The notes under the pieces were generated by a model. The model was not told where the DNA came from and ran no database searches. It saw only the letters and a list, made by a program, of their open reading frames with translations. From Oscillospiraceae bacterium (GTDB lineage Bacteria; Bacillota; Clostridia; Oscillospirales; Oscillospiraceae), in NCBI GenBank assembly GCA_902791215.1, contig CADAUZ010000008.1, positions 1-64,000 on the forward strand: 64,000 bases of DNA, read 5' to 3'. Positions 26,499-34,830 of this stretch are shown here, piece after piece. Both the position numbers and the translations under genes were made by a program. The stretch's first letter is position 1, and each line of letters begins with the position of its first letter.

Positions 26499-27917
26499 TC
26501 ATATATGGAGAATGAGCTTTGCCACATAGATATAGATGAGCAGGGACACCGCGTCCGTCACCGTGGAGATGAGCGGGTTTGCCATGACGGCGGGGTCCAC
26601 GCCCAGCTTCTCGGCCAGGATCGGCAGCATCGAGCCGACGCTTTTCGCAAAAAGGACGATGAACACGATGGACATGCTGACCGTAGCCGCCACCGGCACC
26701 GTGACCGCATCGTTGTGCAGCAGCATGCCGTCAAGCAGCAGCATCTTCACAAAGTTTACAGCAGCCAGGGCAATGCCGCAGAGAAACGCGACCCGCAGCT
26801 CACGCCACACCACGCTCAGCGCGTCGCGCGGCTCGATATCGCCCAGCGACAGGGCGCGGATGACCGCGGTGGAGGCCTGGGCGCCGGAGTTGCCGCCGGT
26901 GCCCATGAGCATGGGGATGAAGGCGACCAGCCCCGCCTGTACGGCGAGCATATCCTCAAAGGAGGTCAGGATCATGCTGGTGAAGGTGGCCGAGAGCATG
27001 AGGAACATGAGCCAGGGAATGCGGTTTTTCCAGATCTCCACAATGCCCGTGCGGGAATAGGGCTTGTCCGAGGGGAGCATACCGGCGAGCTTTTCCATGT
27101 CCTCGGTGGCCTCCTGCTCCATGACGTCCATAACGTCGTCGACCGTGACGATGCCCACAAGCCGCCGCTCGTTATCCACGACCGGCAGGGCCATCAGGTC
27201 GTAGTCGGCAAATTTCGCCGACACGCTCTCCTGGTCCTCGGTGGTGGAGGCAAAGACCACATTGGTCTCCATCAGGTCCTCGATGATGGTGTCGTCGCTT
27301 GACAGCAGCAGATCCTTCACCGTCACGATGCCCTCGAGCCGCCGGTCGGCCGCGATGACAAAGCAGACATAGATGGTCTCCTTGTCCTCGCCGATGCGCC
27401 GGATGCGGGCGATGGATTCCTTGACGCTCATGTATTTTTTGAGATCCACAAACTCGGCCGTCATGATGCTGCCGGCGGAGTTTTCCGGATAGCGCAGATA
27501 CTGGTTGATGAGGTTGCGGGTCTGGGGGGTGGCAGCGCGCATGACGCGCTTGACGACGTTTGCGGGCAGCTCTCCGACAATGTCCACCGCGTCGTCGACG
27601 TAAAGCTCCTCCATGATTCCGGCGAGCTCGGAGTCGGTGATGGAATTGATGATGCGCTCCTGCTCGGGCGCTTCAAAGTTTGCGAAAACGTCCGCCGCGG
27701 TCTCCTTCGACAGCAGGCGGAAGACCATGGGCATGCGGTTGTCGTCGATCCTGGAGAGAAATTCCGCCACGTCGAACTCGTTGAGCTCCTCCATGCGGCG
27801 CTGCAGCTCCTTCATGTCATGGCGGTCCAGCAGCTCCTCCAGCTGATCGGTCTGCTTTTCGACAAGGGACTCGTAATTCAGGCCCTCGCCCTGTTCAGGC
27901 TTTTCGTTTTCCTCCAA
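26499..27917 (-). CDS. mgtE: Magnesium transporter MgtE
   Basis: About 472 residues. The N-terminal helical superhelix domain (about 20-125, EFDVAEFLSRI...VDDAVDIVGELPANVVKRVM) and two CBS domains (about 135-255, VKDLLL and GIVTVDDVMDVME) form the Mg2+-sensing gate. The C-terminal membrane domain has five helices with the pore stretch MGTGGNSGAQASTAVIRALSLGDI. The family forms a dimeric channel that closes when cytoplasmic Mg2+ is high. The TTG at 27917 fits GGGAGG (8-base spacing); a GTG at 27926 overlaps that site. No M-box riboswitch is visible upstream. It is transcribed away from spoIIE. Confidence 0.95.
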   Translation of the reverse strand: MEENEKPEQGEGLNYESLVEKQTDQLEELLDRHDMKELQRRMEELNEFDVAEFLSRIDDNRMPMVFRLLSKETAADVFANFEAPEQERIINSITDSELAGIMEELYVDDAVDIVGELPANVVKRVMRAATPQTRNLINQYLRYPENSAGSIMTAEFVDLKKYMSVKESIARIRRIGEDKETIYVCFVIAADRRLEGIVTVKDLLLSSDDTIIEDLMETNVVFASTTEDQESVSAKFADYDLMALPVVDNERRLVGIVTVDDVMDVMEQEATEDMEKLAGMLPSDKPYSRTGIVEIWKNRIPWLMFLMLSATFTSMILTSFEDMLAVQAGLVAFIPMLMGTGGNSGAQASTAVIRALSLGDIEPRDALSVVWRELRVAFLCGIALAAVNFVKMLLLDGMLLHNDAVTVPVAATVSMSIVFIVLFAKSVGSMLPILAEKLGVDPAVMANPLISTVTDAVSLLIYIYVAKLILHI

Positions 27918-27950
27918 CCGGAACACCTCCCAGTTATAACAGATTTAAAT

Positions 27951-27979
27951 ATTTTACCATGCCTTGGGGCTGATTACAA
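27951..27979 (-). promoter_or_regulatory. Predicted promoter of mgtE
   Basis: Minus strand TTGTAA, 17-base spacer, TAAAAT, 34 bases upstream of the start. Confidence 0.65.
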
Positions 27980-28062
27980 CTTTTTTAATTTGCTTTCCGC
28001 TTTCCCATAAATGATTGCGGAATCAACAGCGCCAAACGCCCTTCTTCGCCACGTTACATAAC

Positions 28063-28068
28063 TATAAT
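28063..28068 (+). promoter_or_regulatory. Predicted -10 box of spoIIE
   Basis: A perfect TATAAT 36 bases before the spoIIE start; no consensus -35 at the normal distance and no clear 0A box. GTTTACATAA (minus strand) lies between it and the ribosome site. Confidence 0.45.
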
Positions 28069-28103
28069 GATCGTATCTTATGTAAACTCTGGAGGGCATA
28101 GAC

Positions 28104-30428
28104 ATGGATCTTGGGGGACAGGGAAAGGCTGCCGGGCTGCGCGCTGCGGCGGAGGGTATGGACAGGCGCTTTTTTCTAGCCGGGCGGGCGGGGCTGTATC
28201 TGCTCATGGGCGGGATCATGGCCTGCGCGCGCGTACTGTCGGGCGGCGCGCCCTTCGGCATGGCGATGGTGGCCTGCTCCGGGGCGGGCTTAAGCGGAGT
28301 GTTCGCGCTGCTGGGGGCGTCCCTGGGCTATCTTCTGAGCGGTGGGCTTGAATGGGGCATCCGCTATATTGCGGCCTCGGTGCTGGTGTATACCATCGCC
28401 TTCGTCTTTCATGAGTCCGGCGCGTATAAGAGCGAATACTTCATGCCCGCCGCAGCGGCGCTCGTGATGGGCCTGACGGGCTTTCTGGGCAGCTTTGCCT
28501 TCGAGGGCGGGGCGGCGCCGGTGATGGCGGAGCTTTTCCTGGAGCTGACGCTGGCCTTCGGCGGGACCTACTTTTTCCGCGACGCGCTGGACGCAACGCT
28601 CCGTACCTCGGAGACCGCGGAGCTCAGGCACTCGGTTTCGCTGATGGTGCTGGCCTCCTGCGCGCTGATGGCTCTGTCGCGGGTGGTCCTCTTTGGCGTG
28701 GTGTCGCTGGGGCGATTTCTTGCGCTGCTGCTGGTGATGACCTCTGCCATGAAGGGCGGCATGCTCACGGGCGCCGCGGTGGGGACGGTGCTGGGCCTTT
28801 CGATGGATCTCTCCTCCGACGGGCCGCTCTACTACACCATGTCCTACGCCTTCTCAGGGCTGCTGTCGGGCGTATTCGGGCGGCACGGGCGCGTGGTGTA
28901 CGTGCTGTCCTTCGTCCTCGCGGGGGCGCTCGCGACAGTGTGCGCGTGGGGCTATGTCCAGCCGGTGAGCGCCTTGTTCGAGACCTTCTGTGCCTCGGTC
29001 ATCTTCATGATCCTGCCCGCCTCGCTCCTGAACCGCGTGGGGGTGGTGCTCCAGTGCATGGACCGGGGCTGCGGAGAATCGGGCCTCAGGCGCTTTGAGG
29101 CCTCGCGCCTGCACAAGCTCAGCGAGGCCTACGGGGAGCTGTTTGAGACCGTGCGCAAAAACGTGACCGCGCCGGTCAACGACGAAAACATCGCCCGCAT
29201 TTTCGACCGGGCCGCCGACGAGGTGTGCGTGGGCTGCCGCTTTAAAAACCGCTGCTGGAACGCGGAATACGTGGACACCCTCTCCGCCCTCAACGACGCG
29301 ACAAAGGCCATGGTCGAGCACGGCAGCCTCGCGGTGGAGGATCTGCCCGGCTACTTCCGGGAAAAGTGCGTGGGCCTGCCCGCCTTCGTCGCCGCCGTGA
29401 ACGGGGAGCTGCGCGGCATGAGCTACCGGCGGCAGCTTCGCGCCCGGCTTGCGGAGAACCGGAGCGTCGCCTGGGGACAGTTTGCGGACGTGTCCCAGCT
29501 TTTGGAGCGCTTTGCCGCCGAGCTCGGCAGCGTCAGCGGGGCCGACCCCCTGGTCGAGCGCCGCCTGCTGCGCTATCTCAGGAGCCTGGAGATCGACGCG
29601 GACGCCGCCGTCTACCGGGACGGGGGCGGGAGGCTTCGCATCGTGATCGAAAGCGGACGGCTGTCGCCCCTGCTGCATGAGGAGGGGTATCTCGAAAAGC
29701 TGTCGGAGATCGCGGGCGTGCGCCTGTGCCAGCCGGTCAGGCCGGAGGAGGACGCCTCGCGTCTGGAGCTTCTGGAGGCCGAGCCCCTTGCGGTCTCTGT
29801 CGGCATTGCGGCGATGAAGAAGCAGGGCGAAAAGGTCAGCGGCGACCGGGGGACGTATTTCAAAACCGACGCCGGTGTCCTGTGCGTCATCCTCTCCGAC
29901 GGCATGGGCTGCGGGGACGAGGCCGCCGAGGACAGCCGCCGCGTCATCGGCATTTTGGAAAAGTTCCTGCGCGCCGGGATGGAACCCGCCGTCGCCATGA
30001 AGCTTTTAAACTCGGTCCTCCTTCTGCGCGACGCGGAGAGCTGGGGCTTTGCCACGGTCGATCTCATGTGCGTGGACCTCTTCACGGGCCAGACGAGCTT
30101 CTATAAATACGGGGCGGCGCCGTCGTATGTGCTCGCCGGAAGGAACATCCGCCGCGTCAAGGGCGAGACCCTGGCCGCGGGTCTCTCCGCTGGGGAGGGC
30201 ACAGCGCCCGATGTGGTGCGCATGCGCTTAAAGCCCGGCTGCACCGCCGTCATCGCCACCGACGGCGTGATCGCGGATGCCGAGGATGAGTGGCTAAAGA
30301 ACCTGCTCCTGCAAGGCTTCGACGACATGAAGGGCCTTGCCCGCGCGGTACTCAAGCAGGCCGAAGAGCTGTACGGCGCGCTCGACGACATGACGGTCGT
30401 GACCGTGCGGGTGGAGGAGCGGCCATGA
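28104..30428 (+). CDS. spoIIE: Stage II sporulation protein E (serine phosphatase)
   Basis: 774 residues. About ten membrane helices occupy the first ~310 residues, a regulatory region follows (with VCVGCRFKNRCWN, a Cys pair also seen in clostridial SpoIIE), and a PP2C-type phosphatase ends the protein (about 570-770) with VILSDGMGCGDEA and VIATDGVIADAEDE metal-binding motifs. SpoIIE sits at the asymmetric septum and dephosphorylates SpoIIAA to release sigma F in the forespore, so the organism probably sporulates. GGAGGG lies 9 bases upstream of the ATG. It is lined up divergently from mgtE. The downstream small gene overlaps it by 4 bases. Confidence 0.96.
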   Translation: MDLGGQGKAAGLRAAAEGMDRRFFLAGRAGLYLLMGGIMACARVLSGGAPFGMAMVACSGAGLSGVFALLGASLGYLLSGGLEWGIRYIAASVLVYTIAFVFHESGAYKSEYFMPAAAALVMGLTGFLGSFAFEGGAAPVMAELFLELTLAFGGTYFFRDALDATLRTSETAELRHSVSLMVLASCALMALSRVVLFGVVSLGRFLALLLVMTSAMKGGMLTGAAVGTVLGLSMDLSSDGPLYYTMSYAFSGLLSGVFGRHGRVVYVLSFVLAGALATVCAWGYVQPVSALFETFCASVIFMILPASLLNRVGVVLQCMDRGCGESGLRRFEASRLHKLSEAYGELFETVRKNVTAPVNDENIARIFDRAADEVCVGCRFKNRCWNAEYVDTLSALNDATKAMVEHGSLAVEDLPGYFREKCVGLPAFVAAVNGELRGMSYRRQLRARLAENRSVAWGQFADVSQLLERFAAELGSVSGADPLVERRLLRYLRSLEIDADAAVYRDGGGRLRIVIESGRLSPLLHEEGYLEKLSEIAGVRLCQPVRPEEDASRLELLEAEPLAVSVGIAAMKKQGEKVSGDRGTYFKTDAGVLCVILSDGMGCGDEAAEDSRRVIGILEKFLRAGMEPAVAMKLLNSVLLLRDAESWGFATVDLMCVDLFTGQTSFYKYGAAPSYVLAGRNIRRVKGETLAAGLSAGEGTAPDVVRMRLKPGCTAVIATDGVIADAEDEWLKNLLLQGFDDMKGLARAVLKQAEELYGALDDMTVVTVRVEERP

Positions 30429-30781
30429 TCCGCCCGCCGAGTCCCCTTCGCTCCTTCGCCGGGCGGCTGAAGGGGCTGTTCGTCTCCCGCGCGCCCCGGC
30501 GCACACTGCCGCCGCGTCTCAGGGGAAAGCTCCGGCGCGCGGTGGTGGTGCCGACGCCGGACCCCATGTTCTCGGAGGCGGTCTTTATTCTGCGCGACGA
30601 AGCCCTCAGAGAGCCCGGCGTCAGCCGGGAGGAACTGCTGCGCCAGGCGGCCCGCGCCGCCGAGAGCTATACCGAGGACGCCCTGCCCGGCATGGAGCGC
30701 GTGAGTCTGCGCCCGCTCGCCGCGTTTCTCCTGGGCGCGGCGGTGACCCTCGCGGTGCTGTGGGCCGTGGGAATGCTGTAA
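30425..30781 (+). CDS. Small tail-anchored membrane protein coupled to spoIIE
   Basis: 118 residues from the ATG at 30425, which overlaps the spoIIE stop as ATGA. The first half is very basic and Arg/Pro-rich (RLKGLFVSRAPRRTLPPRLRGKLRRAVVV), the middle is helical (EAVFILRDEALREPGVSREELLRQAARAAESY), and the end is one span (PLAAFLLGAAVTLAVLWAVGML) with almost nothing after it. I do not recognise a named family. Strict coupling to spoIIE suggests a role in the same step of sporulation at the septal membrane, which is inference. A dispersed repeat starts at the stop codon. Confidence 0.8.
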   Translation: MIRPPSPLRSFAGRLKGLFVSRAPRRTLPPRLRGKLRRAVVVPTPDPMFSEAVFILRDEALREPGVSREELLRQAARAAESYTEDALPGMERVSLRPLAAFLLGAAVTLAVLWAVGML

Positions 30782-30908
30782 TTGCCTCCCCTGAAAGGGG
30801 AGGTGGTTTCGGCGCTCGCGGCGAAACCGGAGGGGTCGTCTCTCGATCGGCTGAACCCCTCAGTCCGGACGCTGCGCGTCCAGCCAGCTCCCCTTGCAGG
30901 GGAGCCAA
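30782..30908. repeat. Dispersed repeat, family 3, copy C (variant)
   Basis: Begins TTGCCTCCCCTGAAAGGGG and ends CCCCTTGCAGGGGAGCCAA, with further inner hairpins (GGTTTCGGCG...CGGCGAAACC and GGACGCTGCGCGTCC). It shares the GCCTCC/GGAG(G)C terminal design with copies A and B, but its core differs. Confidence 0.7.
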
Positions 30909-30917
30909 GTGTTTTCA

Positions 30918-30946
30918 TTTACTTCATTCCCCGAATATGCTATAAT
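30918..30946 (+). promoter_or_regulatory. Predicted promoter of the patatin gene
   Basis: TTTACT, 17-base spacer, perfect TATAAT, 32 bases before the start codon. Confidence 0.65.
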
Positions 30947-30978
30947 ATCCTTATATAGAAAGAAAGGGAGTGCTGACC

Positions 30979-32049
30979 ATGCGGCTGCAATTTGACGTGA
31001 GCAAGACCTATGCCATCGCGCTCGAGGGCGGTGGGGCCAAGGGCGCCTATGAGATCGGCGTTTGGAAGGCGCTGGACGAGGCGGGTGTGAAATATAACGC
31101 GGTGTCCGGCACCTCTGTCGGGGCGCTCAACGGGGCGCTGATGGCCATGCGCGATCTTCCGCGCGCCATAGAATGCTGGCGCAACATCCACCCGTCCCAG
31201 GTCATCTCCTTGGGCAGTCTGGACGCCGGGACCTTCAAGAACCTGCTGGAGGGCAAATTGGATGCCGACGACTGGCCGGAGCTGCTGCCCCAGGCGGTGG
31301 ATATCATCCTCAACCGCGGGCTCGACGTGTCGCCGCTTCGCGCCTGGGTACGCAGCGTTGTGGACGAACACAAGCTCAAGACCTCGGACGTGGACTTCTA
31401 TATCTCCACCGTCTCCCTCACCGACCGCAAGGGACTGGAAGTGCATGTAAACGAGCTGCCGGAGAATGAAATCTGTGACATGCTCCTGGCCTCGGCTTAC
31501 CACCCGAGCTTCCGCCTCGAAAAGCTGGGCGGCAAGTTCTACGCCGACGGCGGCTTTGTGGACGCCATCCCCCTGCACGCGCTGGTGAAACACGGCTACA
31601 GGGACATTATCGCTGTGCGCCTGCCGAGCCTTGGCGTGGAGAAGCGCTTCAAGATTCCCGACAACGTAAACATCACCACCATCCGCACCTACGCCGATCT
31701 CGGCCATGTGCTGAACTTCACCGCCGAGCAGGCAAGGCGCGACATGGACATCGGCTATATGGACGCGCGGCGCGTGCTCTACGGCCTTTGCGGGCGACAG
31801 TATTACATAGACCGCAGCCTCACCGAGCACGATGCGCTGGAATGGCTCATCGCCCACAGAGGGGAGTCGGCGGGAAGCCTAAGGGATTATCTGGAAACAG
31901 AGCTCCCGTACACGGCCCAGCAGCTGGAGGCGGCGGGCACAGACTATTATGATCTGATGCTGGCCCTGGTCGAGCAGCGGGCGGAGCGGCAGAATCTCCC
32001 GAAGCTCAAGGTATACAGCGACAAGGATTTATTGAAGCTGGTGGAATAA
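30979..32049 (+). CDS. Patatin-like phospholipase
   Basis: 356 residues from the ATG 8 bases after AAAGGGAG. The oxyanion loop ALEGGGAKGAYEIGVW, the nucleophile elbow GTSVGALNGAL (Ser in GxSxG) and the DGG of FYADGGFVDAIP (catalytic Asp) are all present, so the Ser-Asp dyad is intact. Patatins are cytoplasmic or membrane-associated lipid acyl hydrolases. The C-terminal ~130 residues are helical and not part of the core. No signal peptide. Monocistronic: its own promoter upstream and a large hairpin terminator downstream. Confidence 0.93.
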   Translation: MRLQFDVSKTYAIALEGGGAKGAYEIGVWKALDEAGVKYNAVSGTSVGALNGALMAMRDLPRAIECWRNIHPSQVISLGSLDAGTFKNLLEGKLDADDWPELLPQAVDIILNRGLDVSPLRAWVRSVVDEHKLKTSDVDFYISTVSLTDRKGLEVHVNELPENEICDMLLASAYHPSFRLEKLGGKFYADGGFVDAIPLHALVKHGYRDIIAVRLPSLGVEKRFKIPDNVNITTIRTYADLGHVLNFTAEQARRDMDIGYMDARRVLYGLCGRQYYIDRSLTEHDALEWLIAHRGESAGSLRDYLETELPYTAQQLEAAGTDYYDLMLALVEQRAERQNLPKLKVYSDKDLLKLVE

Positions 32050-32066
32050 ACATATACTGTCGATTT

Positions 32067-32156
32067 TGTCATCCTGAGCGTCAGCGAAGGATCTTTACAG
32101 TCTCCGATACCGGGGTATCAAAGATCCTTCGCTTACGCTCAGGATGACATTTTTTA
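32067..32156. terminator. Long-hairpin terminator made from repeat family 2
   Basis: TGTCATCCTGAGCGTCAGCG at the left pairs with the reverse complement at the right (CGCTTACGCTCAGGATGACA), with AAGGATCTTT / AAAGATCCTT and an inner GATAC/GTATC stem. TTTTTTA follows, so the repeat doubles as the patatin terminator. Confidence 0.8.
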
Positions 32157-32187
32157 TTATGCGTATCGGCTTTAATCAGCTAATCCC

Positions 32188-32321
32188 GTCATTGCGAGCC
32201 AGTGCGCACACTGGCGTGGCAATCCGCCCGCCGGAGGCCCTTAACAACTCAGAAATCAAACCTGGCCGCTGGGAGTACGGATTGCCACACCAGTGACATC
32301 GGTCACTGGTTCGCAATGACA
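32188..32321. repeat. Dispersed palindromic repeat, family 1, copy 2 (inverted)
   Basis: Ends GTCATTGCGAG and TCGCAATGAC; GTGGCAATCCGCCCGCCGGA to CGGATTGCCAC in the middle matches the reverse complement of the copy at 351-490 at most positions. Confidence 0.8.
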
Positions 32322-32376
32322 GACTGGGAACTGGTTCTTGCTGAGTTAAGCCGATACCCATATTTTTTATTTTCCC

Positions 32377-32405
32377 TGAAACATTTTCCCTTCCCGATCC
32401 GTTTA
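32377..32405 (+). promoter_or_regulatory. Predicted ECF-sigma promoter of the 32.4-34.8 kb operon
   Basis: TGAAAC (32377-32382) followed by a TTTTC run, a 17-base spacer, and CGTT starting at 32400. This matches the usual ECF (sigma W/M-like) promoter pattern and lies 40 bases before an operon whose second gene is an ECF sigma factor, so it may be autoregulated. Confidence 0.6.
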
Positions 32406-32445
32406 TATAGGTGAGTACGCTATCAAACGCGAAAAGGAGAAACCC

Positions 32446-33405
32446 ATGAAGAGAAAGATATCTGGTCTGATCCTGGTCCCGCTCCTGAGTTTCACCATTC
32501 TGGGTGGAACAGTGGAGGCCGCGCCGGTGCAGAAGCCCTGGCCCACCCATGCCCCGGAGGCCACGCCCTATGTGCGGGTCTACAACGCCGAGGACTTTCC
32601 CAAGGCTGAGGAAGCGGAAACTGTGGTCTTTGAAAGCATAGAGGACTTGTGGGGACACCTCTATACGCAGTTCGGTCACTTCTACGCCAAGAGCGACGAA
32701 TTGGAGATGTTCCGCTCTCTCCCGCAGGATGAACCGTATCCCTTCGTCCCGCACAGCGTCCGCTTTGAGCTGGACGAGGGCGAGGCCATGCGCATGGCAC
32801 GGTACTTTGACGCCCTGGACGGCTGTGAGGCGAAGGTGATCGCCCAGCACACGCTCCAGGATGGCCTGGATACCTGGGACTACCTGACCGTCGTGACCAT
32901 GACCCCGGCGCGCTTTTTTGAGCTGAGTGAGGAAGCGGGAGAGCCTTTTTCGTTCGAGCAGCTCTATGACGGGGTACGCGAGCGCTTCGACGTGGACTAC
33001 TGGCCGGGCGGCCTCTATGAACAGACGGAGGAAGACCTGAAAGTCTATGAAAAGCGCGGCTGCTTTTACTTTGAGAGCGAAACCCTCGAAACGCTTGAAA
33101 AGCTTTCCCGGGACGAGGTCTGCGACTTCACCCTGCGGGAGTACACTCCCGACGGATGGGCGCAGGACGGGCTGATGCTTGCACAAGTCCTGTGGGCCGG
33201 GGGCATCGACTCGGATCTCTACATACGCCATGACAAAGCGGAGAGCGTGTGCGTGGTGTGTCTGACGCCCGCGGAGCTGTCCTTTTGGAGCGAAAAGCTG
33301 CCGGGGCGCTATCTGGTGAGGCTCAGAGAAGCGGATGAGCTGGCACAGACAGAGCCTGACTACAGACTGCCCTTCGGCCCCAACAGGGAGGTGTACGAGG
33401 GATGA
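32446..33405 (+). CDS. Exported protein of unknown function in an ECF sigma operon
   Basis: 319 residues after AAAAGGAG. A signal peptide (MKRKISGLILVPLLSFTILGGTVEA) is followed by a Pro-rich linker and an acidic, mostly soluble body with two similar halves: VRFELDEGEAMRMARYFDALDGCEAKVIAQHTLQDGLDTWDYLTVVTMTPARF resembles the later GWAQDGLMLAQVLWAGGIDSDLYIRHDKAESVCVVCLTPAELSF. I do not recognise the family. Its stop overlaps the sigma factor start (ATGA). Position first in the operon suggests that it senses or responds to the signal controlled by this sigma factor; that is inference. Confidence 0.85.
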   Translation: MKRKISGLILVPLLSFTILGGTVEAAPVQKPWPTHAPEATPYVRVYNAEDFPKAEEAETVVFESIEDLWGHLYTQFGHFYAKSDELEMFRSLPQDEPYPFVPHSVRFELDEGEAMRMARYFDALDGCEAKVIAQHTLQDGLDTWDYLTVVTMTPARFFELSEEAGEPFSFEQLYDGVRERFDVDYWPGGLYEQTEEDLKVYEKRGCFYFESETLETLEKLSRDEVCDFTLREYTPDGWAQDGLMLAQVLWAGGIDSDLYIRHDKAESVCVVCLTPAELSFWSEKLPGRYLVRLREADELAQTEPDYRLPFGPNREVYEG

Positions 33406-33962
33406 ACGAACGCGCCGTACTGCGTGAGCTGAAAGCCGGGGACACCGGGGCGCTTTCGGAGATCATCGGCTTTTATACGCCCTACCTCTACACCATTGCC
33501 TCCAACATCATGGACCCGCCGATGAGCCGCGAGGACGTGGAGGAAACCGTCTCCGACACCTTTGTCCGGCTCTGGGAGCACCGGGACGAGGTCACGCCCG
33601 GTAAATTAAAGCCCTGGCTTGCCGCCGTTGTGCGCAACTGTGCAAAGGATGTCCTGCGTTCCCATAAGCTCCACGCGCCGCTGGACGACGACGTACTGGA
33701 AATCGCCGTGCCGGACGGCATGGAGGAAAGCGTCCTGCGCGAAGAGCTCACAGCAATTGCCCGCGAGGCGGTGGACTCTCTCGGTGAGCCCGACAGCGAG
33801 ATTTTCAAGCGCCACTATTTTCTCTATCAGAAGACCGATGAAATTGCCGCCGTGCTCGACATGAACGCCGCCACGGTGCGCACCAGGCTACGGCGCGGGC
33901 GGGAACGCCTGCGGGAGTACTTCGGCGAAAGGGGGTACAGCTGTGCAGATCCGAATCTCTGA
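33402..33962 (+). CDS. RNA polymerase sigma factor, ECF family
   Basis: 186 residues. Region 2 is seen as IIGFYTPYLYTIASNIMDPPMSREDVEETVSDTFVRLWEHRDEV (-10 recognition and core binding), a short linker follows, and region 4 is YQKTDEIAAVLDMNAATVRTRLRRGRERLREYF (helix-turn-helix for the -35). It lacks region 3, as ECF factors do. The start overlaps the upstream stop by 4 bases and its end overlaps the next gene by 20 bases, so the three genes are translated together. The target promoter is probably the TGAAAC...CGTT pair at 32377. Confidence 0.95.
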   Translation: MNERAVLRELKAGDTGALSEIIGFYTPYLYTIASNIMDPPMSREDVEETVSDTFVRLWEHRDEVTPGKLKPWLAAVVRNCAKDVLRSHKLHAPLDDDVLEIAVPDGMEESVLREELTAIAREAVDSLGEPDSEIFKRHYFLYQKTDEIAAVLDMNAATVRTRLRRGRERLREYFGERGYSCADPNL

Positions 33963-34770
33963 TCTCATGGACGAATGCTGCCCGACGGACGTAAGTCTCG
34001 GGGCAGACGATAAAGATATGGCCCGGCGCGTAAATGCGTCCGTCATGGCAAAAATCGGGGCGGAGCAGCCGAAGCCCCACAGGAAAGCAAAGCGGACACT
34101 GCGCACGCTGCTGCTCGTCGCCGTGATCGCGGCCCTGATGGGCACCGCGGCCTACGCCGCCTCCGGTTGGTTCATGGGCCTTAAAAAGGCCGAGGAGCCT
34201 GTGACGGGCCATTACCGCGCGGTGGACAAAGACGGCAATCTTAAGACCGACTACAAGCTCAGCTTCCCCGACGCGGGGATGGTGCTCACGTTCGAGGGCC
34301 CGGTCGAGCGCTCCAATCAGCCCGAGTTTCGCTGCTTCTACCTCCCGAGCGAGGCAGACTTCGGCTTCACCGACAAAGACGGCTGGGCGACCTATCTCTC
34401 CGATCAGGGCGAGGGCTCCAGCATCCCCTATATTGTGGGCGCATCGAATGTGCGTGCGGGCAACCACCGCCGCATCATCAACGGCGAAGTCACCACCGTG
34501 AAGGAAGAAATCTGGGGCGACTGGCAGGTGACGGAGCTTACAAGCGACTACACCCACTGCACCCAGCGCTGGAACTATGAGCGGGCAAATTACGTCCTGC
34601 TTTTCAACAGTGAAAAGGGCTGGCTTGTCATGATCAGCGGCACGGACGATCTCGACACGCTCGAGCACATCGCGCGCGAGCTGGAGATCCGCGACAGCGG
34701 CGAGCCCGCCTTCTCCGGCGAGGACAGCGCCATCGAATCCATCGGCATCCTTGACCCGGGAAGAGGATGA
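33943..34770 (+). CDS. Membrane-anchored putative anti-sigma factor
   Basis: 275 residues from GTG at 33943. A short cytoplasmic N-terminus (about 45 residues) contains a DECCP motif, then one membrane span (TLLLVAVIAALMGTAAYAASGWF, about 50-72) and an extracytoplasmic domain of about 200 residues. The layout (short inside segment, one span, outside sensor) directly after an ECF sigma gene fits an anti-sigma factor that binds the sigma factor and releases it on an outside signal. A classical zinc HxxxCxxC anti-sigma motif is not seen. Similar proteins are often labelled DUF4367-like. The role is inferred mainly from context. Confidence 0.78.
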   Translation: MQIRISDLMDECCPTDVSLGADDKDMARRVNASVMAKIGAEQPKPHRKAKRTLRTLLLVAVIAALMGTAAYAASGWFMGLKKAEEPVTGHYRAVDKDGNLKTDYKLSFPDAGMVLTFEGPVERSNQPEFRCFYLPSEADFGFTDKDGWATYLSDQGEGSSIPYIVGASNVRAGNHRRIINGEVTTVKEEIWGDWQVTELTSDYTHCTQRWNYERANYVLLFNSEKGWLVMISGTDDLDTLEHIARELEIRDSGEPAFSGEDSAIESIGILDPGRG

Positions 34771-34783
34771 GCACTTTTCGTCC

Positions 34784-34830
34784 CCCCTCCGCATAGTCTG
34801 GTAACAGATTGTCAGCGGAGGGGCTTTTTT
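34784..34830 (+). terminator. Terminator whose 3' arm is also a ribosome site
   Basis: CCCCTCCGC (34784-34792) pairs with GCGGAGGGG (34815-34823), then CTTTTTT. The next gene starts with ATG at 34831, immediately after the T-run, and its only ribosome site is GGAGGGG within the 3' arm. Confidence 0.8.

Noticed and set aside
27927-28062. An M-box magnesium riboswitch upstream of mgtE
   Set aside because: The leader is only about 30 bases long and shows no M-box-like structure.
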